This document shows, piece after piece, positions 44,831-56,513 of a stretch of DNA of 64,000 bases. The notes beneath the pieces are model-generated. The model did not search any database and was not told the origin of the DNA. It was given only the letters and a program-made list of their open reading frames with translations. Origin of the DNA: Epithemia pelagica (taxonomy: Eukaryota; Bacillariophyta; Bacillariophyceae; Surirellales; Surirellaceae); assembly GCA_946965045.2 (NCBI GenBank), contig OX337238.1, positions 992,001 to 1,056,000 of the forward strand, in the 5' to 3' direction. The first letter of the stretch is position 1, and every line of letters begins with the position of its first letter. Both the position numbers and the translations under genes were made by a program.

Positions 44831-46720
44831 ATGGTTTCGATGGGAAAGTATTTTGGAGGCAAAACCTCATGGACGAGCGAATTGATGCTGTTGTCGCTGA
44901 TGATGTGCGAAGCTTTTTCCCAGGGAGCAATGGCGTTTGTCCTTTCCACCGCTTCACATCGACACTATCATTCGGCCCCGTGTGAAAGACATCCAGGCGC
45001 CTTGCAATGGAACGTCAGGCCATCCGCAACAGCACGAAGTCTAGTCGTTTCGGCCCCTGATGTGTTCAATGTTCCCTCCTACATCGAATCGGCCCAAATG
45101 GTGGAATATCTAAAGGGCCTACCTCGTCCGTCGTCGCGTCCGGCAAAGGTCATTGTCATGGGTGGTGGTTTGGCGGGTTTAAGTACCGCCAAACATTTGG
45201 TGGATGCGGGTCATGTACCCATTGTCGTGGAAGCCCGGAATGTGCTTGGTGGCAAAGTTGCCGCGTGGCGAGATAAAGACGGGGATGTGTCAGAAACAGG
45301 GTTGCATGTGTTCTTTGGTGCCTATCCCAATGCCTTGCAATTGTTTGATGATTTGAAAATTTCCGATCGGCTACAGTGGAAGGCGCACCAAATGTATTTT
45401 GCGAAACCAGGAAGACCCACACGAGAATTTTCCGTCTTTGATTTCCCCTCCGGCTTGCCCGCACCACTCAATGCGGCATGGGCAATTCTAACTTGTACCG
45501 ATATGCTCACATGGCCAGAAAAACTACGGCTGGGATTTGGATTACTCCCGGCCTATATCTTTGGACAGTCTTACGTTGAAGAACAGGAAAGTATTACAGT
45601 GCAAGAATGGTTGGATGAACGAGGGATTCCGCAGTCAGTATCCGATCAAATATTTTTGGCCTTGTCCAAAGCCTTGGGATTCATTGGTCCCGAGCGCTTG
45701 AGTATGCAGTGTGTTTTAATCGCGTTGAATCGATTCTTGCAAGAAACTTCAGGATCTCGGATCGCCTTCTTGGATGGAAGCCCTTCTGAACGATTGTGTG
45801 AACCACTTCAAGACTACATTGAAGGTAAAGGTGGTGGGGTCGTCCGTCTCAATTCTCCTGTAAAACGTATTCTCGTGAACAACGACGAGGAACGTTCTGT
45901 TGCAGGCTTGTTGTTGGACGGTAATGAAGTTATTTCTGGTGACTTTTATGTCAATGCCATGCCGGTGGATGCGCTGAAAACCTTGATTCCGGAGGAGTGG
46001 CGCAACACAATGCCGTACTTTGACAACTTGCAAAGTTTGCGTGGCGTACCCGTCATGAATATTCACTTGTGGTTTGATCGCAAACTGTCCACAGTGGACA
46101 ATTTGATTTTTAGTCGATCGCCCTTGTTAAGCGTTTATGCCGACATGAGTGAAACCTGTGCCGACTATGCGTCCCGCAACGCCAGTATGTTGGAATTGGT
46201 GTTGGCACCCGCCGCACCGTACATGCAACAATCGGACGATGCCATTCTTAATATTACGTTACAAGAATTGGAACGCTTGTTTCCTCAAGAAATTCAAGCA
46301 GATCAGTCAGCACCGTCATCATCATCTTCGTCACAGTTTGCCAAGGTGACCAAGTTTACCTTGGTTCGCACGCCCACATCAGTCTTTACCACGGTTCCTG
46401 GGATGGAAGAAGCCAGGCCGACACAAGCTTCTCCCATTTCCAATTTTGTTTGTGCTGGAGATTTTAGCAAGCAAAGGTATTTGGCTTCCATGGAAGGAGC
46501 CATTCTCTCTGGGAAGTTGGCCGCAACAGTTGTGGCCGACAAATGGATTGGAATGGAAACGGTGGATACTAATACGAGACCCCGCCAATTGACGGAACGA
46601 CCGCGTGATATTGATGCGGAAAATGTCATTACACCAGATCGCACCATGTACATCACACAGAGATCGACGGGAATCCCATCTGATGTCCAACAAGAGCTGG
46701 CATCCGTCCCAACGCCATAG
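44831..46720 (+). CDS. PDS: 15-cis-phytoene desaturase, plastid targeted
   Basis: 629 residues, single exon, start ATG 44831. The enzyme introduces two double bonds into phytoene to give zeta-carotene, using plastoquinone as acceptor, at plastid membranes. The N-terminus is a diatom bipartite leader: a hydrophobic signal segment (residues ~16-30), then GAMA-FVLS with an ASAFAP-like Phe at 36. The FAD dinucleotide fold is KVIVMGGGLAGLSTA (106-120), followed by VVEARNVLGGKVAAW. The C-terminal conserved segment is CAGDFSKQRYLASMEGAILS. Overall length suits algal PDS with a leader. A Ser-rich insert occurs near 46311-46335. Confidence 0.92.
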   Translation: MVSMGKYFGGKTSWTSELMLLSLMMCEAFSQGAMAFVLSTASHRHYHSAPCERHPGALQWNVRPSATARSLVVSAPDVFNVPSYIESAQMVEYLKGLPRPSSRPAKVIVMGGGLAGLSTAKHLVDAGHVPIVVEARNVLGGKVAAWRDKDGDVSETGLHVFFGAYPNALQLFDDLKISDRLQWKAHQMYFAKPGRPTREFSVFDFPSGLPAPLNAAWAILTCTDMLTWPEKLRLGFGLLPAYIFGQSYVEEQESITVQEWLDERGIPQSVSDQIFLALSKALGFIGPERLSMQCVLIALNRFLQETSGSRIAFLDGSPSERLCEPLQDYIEGKGGGVVRLNSPVKRILVNNDEERSVAGLLLDGNEVISGDFYVNAMPVDALKTLIPEEWRNTMPYFDNLQSLRGVPVMNIHLWFDRKLSTVDNLIFSRSPLLSVYADMSETCADYASRNASMLELVLAPAAPYMQQSDDAILNITLQELERLFPQEIQADQSAPSSSSSSQFAKVTKFTLVRTPTSVFTTVPGMEEARPTQASPISNFVCAGDFSKQRYLASMEGAILSGKLAATVVADKWIGMETVDTNTRPRQLTERPRDIDAENVITPDRTMYITQRSTGIPSDVQQELASVPTP

Positions 46721-47297
46721 CTACTTCTAGTGACTTTTTTACCATGCTGTGGTATTCCCATGCTCAGAATGCTACATTAGCTACTGCTGTGATCTACGAG
46801 ATATGATCTACTGCCTCACCTCCCGTAGAAAAAGGAGGTCACTCCATGAAAGAAAGGCATCAATTAAGCCTCGAACAACTTGTAAAATAGACGTGAACTG
46901 AAGGATACGACTGGGGTAGAAATTTATGTAGCACAATTCTATCCATGAGCTCGATATCAATACCGATCCAAGTTGCGAAAGTCTCTCATATACGAGTACA
47001 TACTCCTTAGCGTTACGATGTTGGCAGGGTCCCGATGACCTACTCTAAGGGCTTATTCATCAGATGTCACGGAGTCTTCCCCAACCAGCAACCAGCTACC
47101 ACAGGACTGGAGAAGCGGATTGGTATTGAAATAAATAAAACTTTTGACCTTTCCGGACGGTGATTTTCAGGCTCGATGAGAAATCCACAGATAGACTGCA
47201 ATATATAGAAACAGCAAATGATGGAAAGAGCACCAAGAGACAAAGTAGTATATTGTCAGACATCATCATCATCACTGCGATTCTGTATATCAGGACC
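46721..47297. other. Intergenic region downstream of PDS
   Basis: No gene or repeat stands out in this 577-bp stretch. It should contain the PDS 3' end and the start of the small downstream transcript. Confidence 0.5.
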
Positions 47298-47630
47298 ATG
47301 TCTTCTCTACCATCCTCCAAGTCCTCCCAGCTGCAGCAGCGCTTGTCCCAAGCACTGAATCCAAGTAGTACTCCTAGCACACAGCAAACACTGCGACGAA
47401 TCAAACTACCGGTAAAGAAATCGTCAGTGGTAGTGTTGTTGGTGGCGATGGTAATACTGTTGGAGTGCGGCGCGATGGTTCGACTAAAGCGCTTTTCCAG
47501 AAACTACATGTGGATGTTTGCGCCACAAATAACTGAGGAACAAAACCAGGAACAACAACCATATCATCCTTTGGTTCGTCCAAACAACAAAGAAGAAAGA
47601 GACACAGTGGCCGCCGCCGCCAGTGTCTAG
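47298..47630 (+). CDS. Small single-pass membrane protein, hypothetical
   Basis: 110 residues from ATG 47298 (ACCATGT context). A Ser/Gln-rich basic N-terminus is followed by one hydrophobic helix (SVVVLLVAMVILLECGAMV) and a polar tail. No family is recognised, and codon evidence is weak because the frame is short. It could be a real small membrane protein or chance. Confidence 0.35.
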   Translation: MSSLPSSKSSQLQQRLSQALNPSSTPSTQQTLRRIKLPVKKSSVVVLLVAMVILLECGAMVRLKRFSRNYMWMFAPQITEEQNQEQQPYHPLVRPNNKEERDTVAAAASV

Positions 47631-47923
47631 AGCCTACAACAAGTGAGATAAGAAAGATGGCATATACTAGGTATCCACAGACAATTTATCTCGATGATTG
47701 GGACTACCCTTCATTTCGTGAGATGGAACGAGATGACATGAGCTAGCAGGGTTTTCCATGATTTCTTCAATGGAGTGCTCTCAACTTTCGAATATAGAGG
47801 AATCGAAATAGTGTCGATTTGTGCAGAGAGCGTTACCAAACTTTGAGCGAATCCTTGACCGCAGGGCTGTAGTTACAACAACAGACTAGTTGATGCAGTG
47901 AACGGACCATCCGATTTAATGTG

Positions 47924-48700
47924 TTATACTCGTTCCATTCGTTGGACCGTACGTTCGACTTGATATTCAATTCTCCGAGCAATTTCTTGTCCATGGTTTT
48001 GTGGCAAGACGAGAATCCGTTCGCTGGCTCCCGCACCACAAGTACTGGAAGTTTCACTCTCTCGTGTGTACACATGGACTTGCTCGTAGGTTTGCGCGCA
48101 GCAACACAGGGCAGCGCAACAACTGGGTGGGACACCTTGCACATGCACTTGCACCACTTGCCACAACTCAATCGTATCAATTTCATAACTTGGTTCACAC
48201 AACCGACAACAACAACAACAATGACAACCAGTGCAACAGAGAACCGGTCCACATTGATTGGGAAGGACTGTCTTGATTTCCAAACTGTTACTGCGAAGTG
48301 TGTACGAATCAGGTTCGCTGGAACAACATCCGCAGAGCATCGCCCGATAGAGGCAACACGAACCATGCAAGACTTGTTGTTGTTGTTGTCCTTGCCATAA
48401 AATCGCTTCGTGCTGTTGCATGTCTTGACAGAACCGGAGTGTTTGCAAGGCTTGTAACAATCGAATCCGATCCCCCAAAATGGCAATCCCCATGTCTTTT
48501 AAATTGTCCTCCCTCAAATTGGGTGCCACAAGACCCGTAATGTGATTGTGGGCAAAGACCTCGGAATAGTCATCCATGCCATATTGGATTCTTAAATATT
48601 CGGCCAATTCTACCGCTGTCCAATTCCTCCAGTCTCCAATCAAGGGTGTTGTGAGATCATCGTCACTGGAACTTGCCGAAGAGCGGCTTGATTTCAACAT
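47924..48700 (-). CDS. SAM-domain protein with Cys-cluster tail
   Basis: 258 residues from ATG 48700. A sterile alpha motif (SAM) spans about residues 27-90 (WTAVELAEYLRIQYGMDDYSEV, split by the usual turn, then LKDMGIAILGDRIRLLQAL), a protein-interaction domain. The rest contains dense cysteine clusters (CCTGCHCCCCC, CCAALCCCAQ), which could be palmitoylated or bind metal. A charged C-terminal helix follows. The start lies 492 bp from the divergent histidine kinase start, so the two may share regulation. The overlapping minus-strand frame 47833-48486 is a shadow. Confidence 0.7.
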   Translation of the reverse strand: MLKSSRSSASSSDDDLTTPLIGDWRNWTAVELAEYLRIQYGMDDYSEVFAHNHITGLVAPNLREDNLKDMGIAILGDRIRLLQALQTLRFCQDMQQHEAILWQGQQQQQVLHGSCCLYRAMLCGCCSSEPDSYTLRSNSLEIKTVLPNQCGPVLCCTGCHCCCCCRLCEPSYEIDTIELWQVVQVHVQGVPPSCCAALCCCAQTYEQVHVYTRESETSSTCGAGASERILVLPQNHGQEIARRIEYQVERTVQRMERV

Positions 48701-49192
48701 GGTGTGTGTTCTGGATCTTTTTGGTTTGAGTGTTGAGTGCGTGGGGAGTGGGGAGTCGTGGGGAGGGCTGTAGATTGGGGGAGCCGTGTGGGGGGCTGTC
48801 GCTACCCTTTATATAGATGGGCACCCCGGGAAAATCAAGGGACGCCCCGAAACTTAGAATGGTAACGGGTAACGTGTCCGGTGTCCAGCAGTGACGGCAT
48901 CCAACGAAGACACCATCATCGTGTGTCGCAGGTTCTCTATTGGGTCCATGGATCGATGCGATTGGTCGAAACCGTTGACGACCACGGCTTGCAAAGACAC
49001 GCAAGCGCACTGCGCAACCATCAACCATCTTTGTTGTGCGCTCTTTTGTTTGTGGGTTGTGGGTTGTGGGATCAATCTCTCCTCTTTTTTTGGTATCAAC
49101 AATCATCTCTTCGTTGTAGAGGGAAGGTGTCACCATTCTCTCTATTGGCATTTCCGAAAAAGAGATCAAGCCGACAGCATCTCACAGTCGTC
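48701..49192. promoter_or_regulatory. Divergent promoter region (SAM protein / histidine kinase)
   Basis: 492 bp between two divergent start codons. It includes a G-rich GTGGGGAGTGGGGAG-type stretch (48740-48795) and GTTGTGGGTTGTGGG words near 49056. The kinase frame stays open upstream to 48881, but that extension lacks domain features, so ATG 49193 is preferred. Confidence 0.5.
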
Positions 49193-52100
49193 ATGTTGGA
49201 TTATTCCGAGCTGGACCGCTCGTTGGTAATTGCCGCCCTTATCACGGCTCTGACATGGATCTTGTTGAATGGTATTGTCTACACATGCTTTCTTGACCAG
49301 CAACACTGGCAAGTGCTGGAGGGCTGGGAGCGTCAAGCGCCCTTGTTTGCCAGTGTTATTTTGATGACATCCTTGACGCTCTTGTACATGCCCTTTGTGT
49401 TGGTTCTTAAAACGGGTCAAAAACCCTCTCGTCCCAGTGGCATTATTTTTGCCGCTGTCATTGTCATGGTCATGACGATTGTCACCAATCTTCAACTGGC
49501 CTTGACACCGACATTGGTGTTGGACGATCCAGTGACGAACCAACGAGTCTTTTTGATCCGATGGTGCAGTTGGACGCCCATGGTCGGACTCATGACCTTC
49601 ATGTCGGATGTGTTGGATGCCGACCGGACAAACGGAGGGTTCCAGGCGCCCATCCTACATGCTGTGAAACAAACGATTGGGACCTTGGGTGGTGCTCTGT
49701 TGGCGCTGTGTCCCAACGTGACTGTCTGGTGCTTGGTCCAAGTGTTTGCCTTTAGCCTCTTTGTCAGTATTTTTCCTCGCGTACAAGCCAAACACAAACG
49801 GTATCTGGCACAAAGCACGGGGGTATTCATGGATGATATGGATCAGCATCATCGACGGTATTATTCGTATCGTTTGCTGAAGCACTGTGCGTGGGTTTGG
49901 ACACTCTTGGTTGCAACGTACTACATTCATTCGTTTCTCCATTATTATCTTCCCAGCACCCATCCATTGGTACATCGATCTTCGGAAATGGTGATTGACA
50001 CAATATTTGACGTGGTTGCCAAGGGCGTCTATCTCAAGGTCATTTTGGCCATTCACCATGAAGTCTTTGATTCGGATGCCCGAGCACGAGCGCAACTAGG
50101 AGAATTGCGTCGACTCATGCAACTGCTGTGGGATTCCACGACGGATATGATCATGATTTCGGTTGCGGGAGAAGAAACTTCCTCCACATTTTTGTCACCG
50201 TCCTTTCAAGGATTTGTGGCCAAGGACCAAACAACAACAACAACAGACTCTCCTGCGCAGCCCCCACCCAAGAGCAACACCAAAGCACCGGGAGTTTTGC
50301 TCAAGACAAAAGGGAAAGAAGAAGGTGAAACACATTCATTGCATGTCATGGATGCTCGATACATTGAGTCAAGTCATTTCTCGTCAACCGCTGCTCTTGA
50401 CAAACTGACCATCAATTCCATAGATCCAAAGTCGGAGGAAATACGACTTGCGACAGAAATGATTCAGTCCTGTTGGGGCGTTTTGAACAAGGACTCAAAG
50501 GACGAATCGGTAGTATTGCTCAAAGAGTTTGAACGACCCAATGGTGAAACGATTCACTGTGAGCTCAAAGTGTCGCAAAAAGTACCAGGTTCGTTTGTGG
50601 CTATTGTGTGTGACATTACGGATCGGCAGAAATTGGTGGAAGCCGAAAAACGAGCCCATGCCGAAACCATGGCCCGACAAAAAGATGCCCAGAATGCCAA
50701 CCGATTTACACGTCATGAAATCAAGAATGGGTTGTTGTCGGGCATTGAACTGTGCGGTGACTTGCAACGAGCTTTGGACGACTTGACGAATGGCGATGAT
50801 TTCGCTTCCAATGTGTCGTCCGTCGTGGGCAAAGTGTCTCAAGTGGATGGCCTTTTTCACGAGATTCTGGATACGGTGCTGGCCGAAGGTAGGTTCGACA
50901 AGGAAAAGGATGGAACCGGTGTCGTTTTTTGTTTGTCTCTTACCTTTATTGGCAATGTACAGCTATGGCTAGGGATGTTATTCACCAATGTTACAAGCCA
51001 AATCCAAAGGCGACTGATCTTGTGACAGCGTTGAGGTCGTCCTGTTCAGGTATTGGTATTGAACCCCGTTTACCTCTGTGCACTCTACCGTCGGAAGATA
51101 TTCCCAAACTTTTGATTGACACTCAGTTGCTGAAGTTTATTCACCGAAACGCTGTCTCCAATGCCAGCAAATACGGCAAAAAGGGAGGCGTGGTTGCTAC
51201 AAATATTCATTATCAGGTGGAGCATAAGCAACTGACCCTGGAAATTGTTAATGAACCTGGACCGGGACATATCAAATTGCTTGAGATGGGGGAAGGGGCT
51301 AGTCGAAAAGTGTTTGAGGCCGGAACTCGACTTCACAAAGGCATGAAAGAAATCCCCGAAGAAGTGAACTCTCTGTCATCAGGTGATGGAGCATGGATTA
51401 TGCAGAGATGCGCCGAAACCATGGAAGGCGTTTGTTCGATTAGTTTTGAGATTGATCGGACCGTATTCCGATTGAAATGCCCTGTCAGTCCGGTCATGAA
51501 GAACAAAGATGTTAATGCGAGAACCTTTAGTCTTCCTTTGAATACCTTTGGGGTGGGCATTGATGATTCCTGGATTCAGCGGAAGCAGCTAGTGCGAATC
51601 TTTGCCAATGCTGGAGTGCCCGAAAGCAAGACACGAGTAATCGGGAAAACCATTGAGGATCTGAATTCTACGTATGACCTGATATCGCAATTTCTAGACG
51701 AAGATCCGTCAGCGAAAGGTTTGATTCTTGTTGACGACAACTTGGATTACGTAGATGAATTTGAGGCTCGTATTGTTCGTTCAGGCTCAAAAATGATGGC
51801 GCACATTCTGGACCAAATGCCAACGAGCAAACGAGATCGTATCCTTGTGCTGGTACGGTCAGCTAATGACTCTGCAGCTGATTTGGAACTCTACTCCCAA
51901 CGGACCCATGGCTTCTTCCCCAAAACAGCAAACAGAAAAGAAGACGTATTGGATTCCATTGAAAAGGCTTGGGAAGGACGTTTCGGGACGCAACAACCAG
52001 CACGACCAGCGAGGCAACAGTTTCAAGATTCTGAGCAATCAAGCTCGTTCGGGTTGAAGGAATGTCTCCTGGAAGTGGTAAGTTCAGTAGACAAGCTTTT

Positions 52101-52326
52101 GGAAGGCAGGTCCAGCCAAGATATTCCTTGGCCAACCCTATGGAGTGCTCTCCATTCTTTGAAGGGAGATATCATGATTTGTGATGATCCGCAACTGAAC
52201 ATGGCTGCCAAGTCCATTAGCGACATGAGAGGACCTGAAATGCCCCATGATTTTGACCAACAGTGGGCTACCATCAGAACTACCGTAGTGGAAGGTATTC
52301 AAGCTATGGGCAATGTGGAATTGTAG
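49193..52326 (+). CDS. Hybrid histidine kinase with rhodopsin-like 8-helix sensor, receiver and HPt (2 exons)
   Basis: Exons 49193-50888 and 50963-52326 (74-nt GT-AG intron, phase 1) give 1019 residues. About eight membrane helices occupy residues 11-290. The last contains FDVVAKGVYL: Asp273 and Lys277 have the exact D-x3-K spacing of the retinal-binding helix of microbial rhodopsins (BR D212/K216). The helix near 118-139 has RWCSW, matching the RYADW position, with Ser in place of the counterion Asp. A linker leads to the phosphoacceptor His508 (RHEIKNGLLSG). The ATPase follows (NAVSNASKYG, NEPGPGH, SSGDGAW). The receiver has D766/D767, D823 and K886, and the HPt has His963 (ALHSLKGD). It may be a light- or ligand-sensing full phosphorelay; the rhodopsin claim needs profile testing. 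Confidence 0.8.
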
Positions 52327-52729
52327 TCTGAATATTCTCCTCGATGACGTTCTGCTCTCGTCCAGAAACCTGACGGACGCCAATGCTGTGTGTTTGCCTG
52401 TATACCCGACTGGGTACGCCAAGGTGTTCTATTTCATGGAACGCGGTGAACGTAACCGTCTTGCGGGCTCAATGAGATAATCGGGTGGTGCTGTTGAATG
52501 ACATCTACCTCGGTAGACATTTTGTATTTAGTTCAACGGCGTTGACAAGCATCTCATCAACAGCGGCAAACAAAATGGACAACAAGCAACCAGACTCCAG
52601 TTTCTTTGATGGCTCACTTAATATGAAACTATTATGAATATGAAGTCTCCCTATTTCTACAGTTAGGTGTACCGCTTTCGATAAACAGACTTTCTGGCAA
52701 AATGTATTGGTGTCAAAATGTCCAGATCA
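52327..52729. other. Convergent 3' intergenic region
   Basis: 403 bp between the 3' ends of the kinase (plus) and the Nudix gene (minus). Nothing else recognised. Confidence 0.5.
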
Positions 52730-55700
52730 TCAATGATGATGCTTCTGTTGGAGCGGAAACACGAAGCAGCACAGCAGGCCCATCCTTCTCCTGGCTCTCG
52801 GCACGTCCAAATCCATCTCACTTGGGTCAATGTAGGCTTCTGGGGATTCTCCGGTGTTGAAGGATTGCGCATCCTTCTTGCTGTTTCCATTTCTATTGTT
52901 CCTTCCATGCTTCTTCCCTCCTCTTCCTCGTTGTTCCTTTGCTGGGGAGCTTGCTCTTGATTTCTTTCCGTTCTTTTCGGTTCCCTTTGTTTTCTCCTTT
53001 TCCGCTACTCCGGTGCTTGTTTCCTTCTTCAGGTCCCTACTTTCGACCTTGGCGTCGTCTTTCTCCCCATCCACTCCAATGTATTTTCCCTGACCCTCCT
53101 CCGTACTTTCGGTGGTATTATCTTTGCTACTTGGTTCTTTCTCGACCAAGGTTGTTTCCTGTTTTTCTGTTTCCTTTCCCTCATTTCCGATCAAAAGATC
53201 TTCCCCGTCGTGGTTGTACACACCCGGTACTTTCACCGCGTCGTGTTGTAAGGCCTCTGCCAAGGTGTTATCATAGGGCTTGTCCTTCAAGTGAACGTGG
53301 TCGTCAAAAGTTTTGGCACTTCCAGTGTTGTCGATTTCATCATTTTTAGCGTTTTCTACGACCAGTTCGTCATTCGAACCCGTTGTTCCGTTCTTCATCT
53401 TGTCGTTTGCGACTTTCCCTTCTTGATCGCGCTTCAAAATGGTAGCAGCAACTTGCTCCTTGTCACTACTCATGGCCATCAACAAGGCATCTGAGCACTT
53501 TCCTCCACTGTGATGACGGAGCATTTCGGCAGCGCGTGCAGGTTCAGACACAAATGTGAAGCCTGAATGTTCATTCGACAATTTCAACTTGAGATGAGAT
53601 CCCTCCGGACTCTGGGGTGCCGTTCCACTGCCATCGATGCATTCAGGAAAATCAGGATCAGTGACTTGCAAAAAGAAGAACAAACGGTTCTTCAGTTCGT
53701 TCACAGCTTGTTTTTCGTCAACTTGTTCCAACGAGCGGAGTTGTGCTGGTTCCAAACGATCCAATGTGGAGCGACAGTCCATTCCGGTCTCTTCGAACAA
53801 TTCTCGTGCTGCACCAGCTTTGCATGCCAAGAGCAATTGCGTCTGGCGATCCTCGCTGAGTTTGGCTATGGGCGATCACGAATACAAAAGGGTAAAAGAA
53901 ACAAGACAATTTATCGTGAGCACGACATGGGCGCATTATTAACAGCAATCACAGGTTATTCTGAAGAGAACGACCCATTCACGTACCGGCTTCGATAAAT
54001 TCTGGTTCATCGACATGTCCTCCTGGCACTTGCCAATGGATTGGCTTATTCTTCTTGCGCGAACATTCAAGAAGGACCAAACCATGATCATTGTGCACCA
54101 AAAAGATGAATCCACGGTAATCGTGGTTCTTGTAGTCCACCAGCACGTGAGGTGCCGTACTGTTCGATGCGGATGGCAAACCTTTCTGCGGGGCGACAGT
54201 GTCACCCCCACCGGTTTCCTCGGATGCCTGAAACACTGTGGCATGTGCAGACGGTTGCTTCAAGAGAGAAACGACCACGTCTTCTTCCTTGTCGCAATGA
54301 TATCGAATCCAAGTTTCTTTGAGCTTTTGACGTTCCTGGAATTTTTGGAATTGTTGCTGACGATAAAACCCTTCCATGCCACCCGCAAAGTACTCTCCAG
54401 CTCCACTCATTTCGGACACGGAATCGTCCGTACCAAATCGGCGACCAAAGAAATGGGAAGACGAATTACTACGGCTAATTTCTCCGTAGGAATCTTCTTC
54501 GGATCGTTCTGATCGCGCCGAGAGAGGAACAAGGGAAGGGTCGAGGGTGATGGATCCACCGGCGACCTCAAGCACCGAAATAGGCATGGACTTTCTCTCG
54601 AACTTCATACGTAAATTTTGGACACTCATGGGGCTCTCCGAATCTTGTTCTTGTGCCGCCAAGTTACCAACAGTGTTAACAAGGGGCGGTCTGGAGCTAA
54701 CGGCAACGTTTTCATCCTTCTTTGTTTCAGCATCATCTGCCGGTTCCTTTTGTTCTTGTTCGTCATTGTCGCCATCACACTCGCTCTCAAAGGTAGGAAG
54801 CGTCGTGTATGTAGGTTGCGTTTGCACTTCGACAGGTGACTTGTAACCATCCTCCATGGATGTATTTTCGTTGTGGTTGTTCACAGTGGTCGAGAGAAGA
54901 AGGGCTTTATCCTCTTCTTCCTCCTCATCTTCATTCGTTGTTTCGTTTGTGGATCCCAGGAGTCCCTGAATTGGTTTGACCGGTTCGCCAGTCGCATCTT
55001 CCACCACCTCGATCGTCTCGTCCAGTTCATGTTCTTCTTCTTCCACAATTCGAGATAGATCGACCGCTGGAGGCATCATATTTTGAAGAGCTTCAACTCG
55101 AGCCGCTGGCCATTCCTCCTCATCTTCTTCGGTTTCGGCGAATGCTGACAAGACGGAAGGTGACAAGGTGGTAATGCGACCATTGTCCAAAGGGCCATGT
55201 TTGTCATTGTCCACTACATTCGTTGACGCCGTGTCTTCTAGTAATTCTGCACTTGTTTCAGGTTCGTCTTGTTCCTGTTTATCTTCCGATTGTTGCTTAT
55301 CTTCTTGTGGAAGTTCTTGTGACGCCAACACAGGTTCCGCATCTTGTTGTTCTTCGTCGTCTTCCTCTGATGCATCGGTATCCTTTTGATCCACGGCACC
55401 GGTGGAAACTTGACCTTCGTCGACTTCTATCGAAGTCGATGGTTCGCCGACTGTTGCTGGTTGTGGATTCGTTGACGCGACATCTTCTTCTTCCTTGACC
55501 ACAGTTGGCACAGCGACATCCTCCGCTTGTATAACCGTTGCGTTGGACAAGACAAGGGTCGACTCTGGTCTATGCGGTTGGTTTTCTTCTTCATCGGAGA
55601 CATGCTCCGTTAAGGTGACATCTTCTTCGGTTGCTTCTGTCATATCCTTGTTGTTGTGGTTGCTCTGTGAATGCAAGAGTTTGTGGCCGTCTGCTTCGTC

Positions 55701-56513
55701 TCGAACAGACTTGTATTCATCGACTGAGGCATCCAGCGACTCGGTTTGGTTCACGTCACTATCGGCTGCATTTGACGTCTCGGGCACAGAGTCGCACTGA
55801 ACGACAGGGTCGTTATCTTTGCTACTCTCACTTTCCTCTTGGGCTTGCACATCCTGCGTTGGTTCGTTAACGTCGACATTCTTGTTGCTGTTAATTTCCT
55901 CGTTCTCTTCGTCGTTCTCTCTCTCCTCTGGAAGGACATTCTCGTCTTCTGCTGTGGTGGATGCTGGAGGAGTCGAGAGAGGAACGACAGGAGGGTTCAA
56001 CTTGGTTTCTTCCTGGTCCATGTTTTTGTCCTCGTCGTCTTGGCCGTCCATTTGCACAACTACTGCTATTTCTTCTTCCTCCTCCTCAAATGTGTTGGTA
56101 GAACCAGTGGGTGTCGCCGTCACGGTGCTGCTGGGTGGCACTCGTGGTGGTTCTCGTTCTCCAGTGGTGGATGATTCTTCCTGATGATTGCTTTGGGTGG
56201 CAATCAAGTTGTTGCGCGACGGTGAATCTTGTTGCCAGGGTTTGTGTTTTTTGGGACGCAACAAATTTTTGTAATGATTGGTTTTGGGTTTGGGTGGTTT
56301 GGCCGAGTCCACCAGCAACACGGGAGGATCCTCCGGTTCCTCCTGGTTGTTGTTGTTGGAAGAGGAAACAGACGTTGTGGCGACAATGGTTGTGGGAATG
56401 GGAGAGACAGTTGCGTGGGCCCGTGCCTGGGAGGACAGGGCTGCCGCAACAGGAGACGACGATCGTAAGGAAGACGAAGGAGACGAAATGTGTTCGAGGG
56501 CCGAGCGTTCCAT
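52730..56513 (-). CDS. Large acidic protein with a Nudix hydrolase domain (2 exons)
   Basis: Exon 1 (56513-53987) and exon 2 (53817-52730) are separated by a 169-nt GT-AG intron. The joined frame has about 1204 residues. The first ~750 residues are Glu/Asp/Ser/Thr-rich and disordered. The Nudix fold begins near VLVDYKNHDYRGFIFLVHND; its box runs from GGHVDEPEFIEA (exon 1) into AARELFEETGM (exon 2), so the intron splits the catalytic motif. With the only in-frame AG acceptor I found, the box gains one residue over the Gx5Ex7REUxEExGU consensus. The C-terminus is Lys/Glu-rich and ends in a Cys/Arg patch. Nudix enzymes cleave nucleoside diphosphates linked to another group; the substrate is not evident. 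Confidence 0.75.

Noticed and set aside
47833-48486. Minus-strand ORF of 217 codons overlapping the SAM gene
   Set aside because: Shifted frame of the SAM gene without domain content.
48881-49192. N-terminal extension of the histidine kinase to 48881
   Set aside because: The extension lacks domain features and covers the divergent promoter; ATG 49193 starts just before the first membrane helix.
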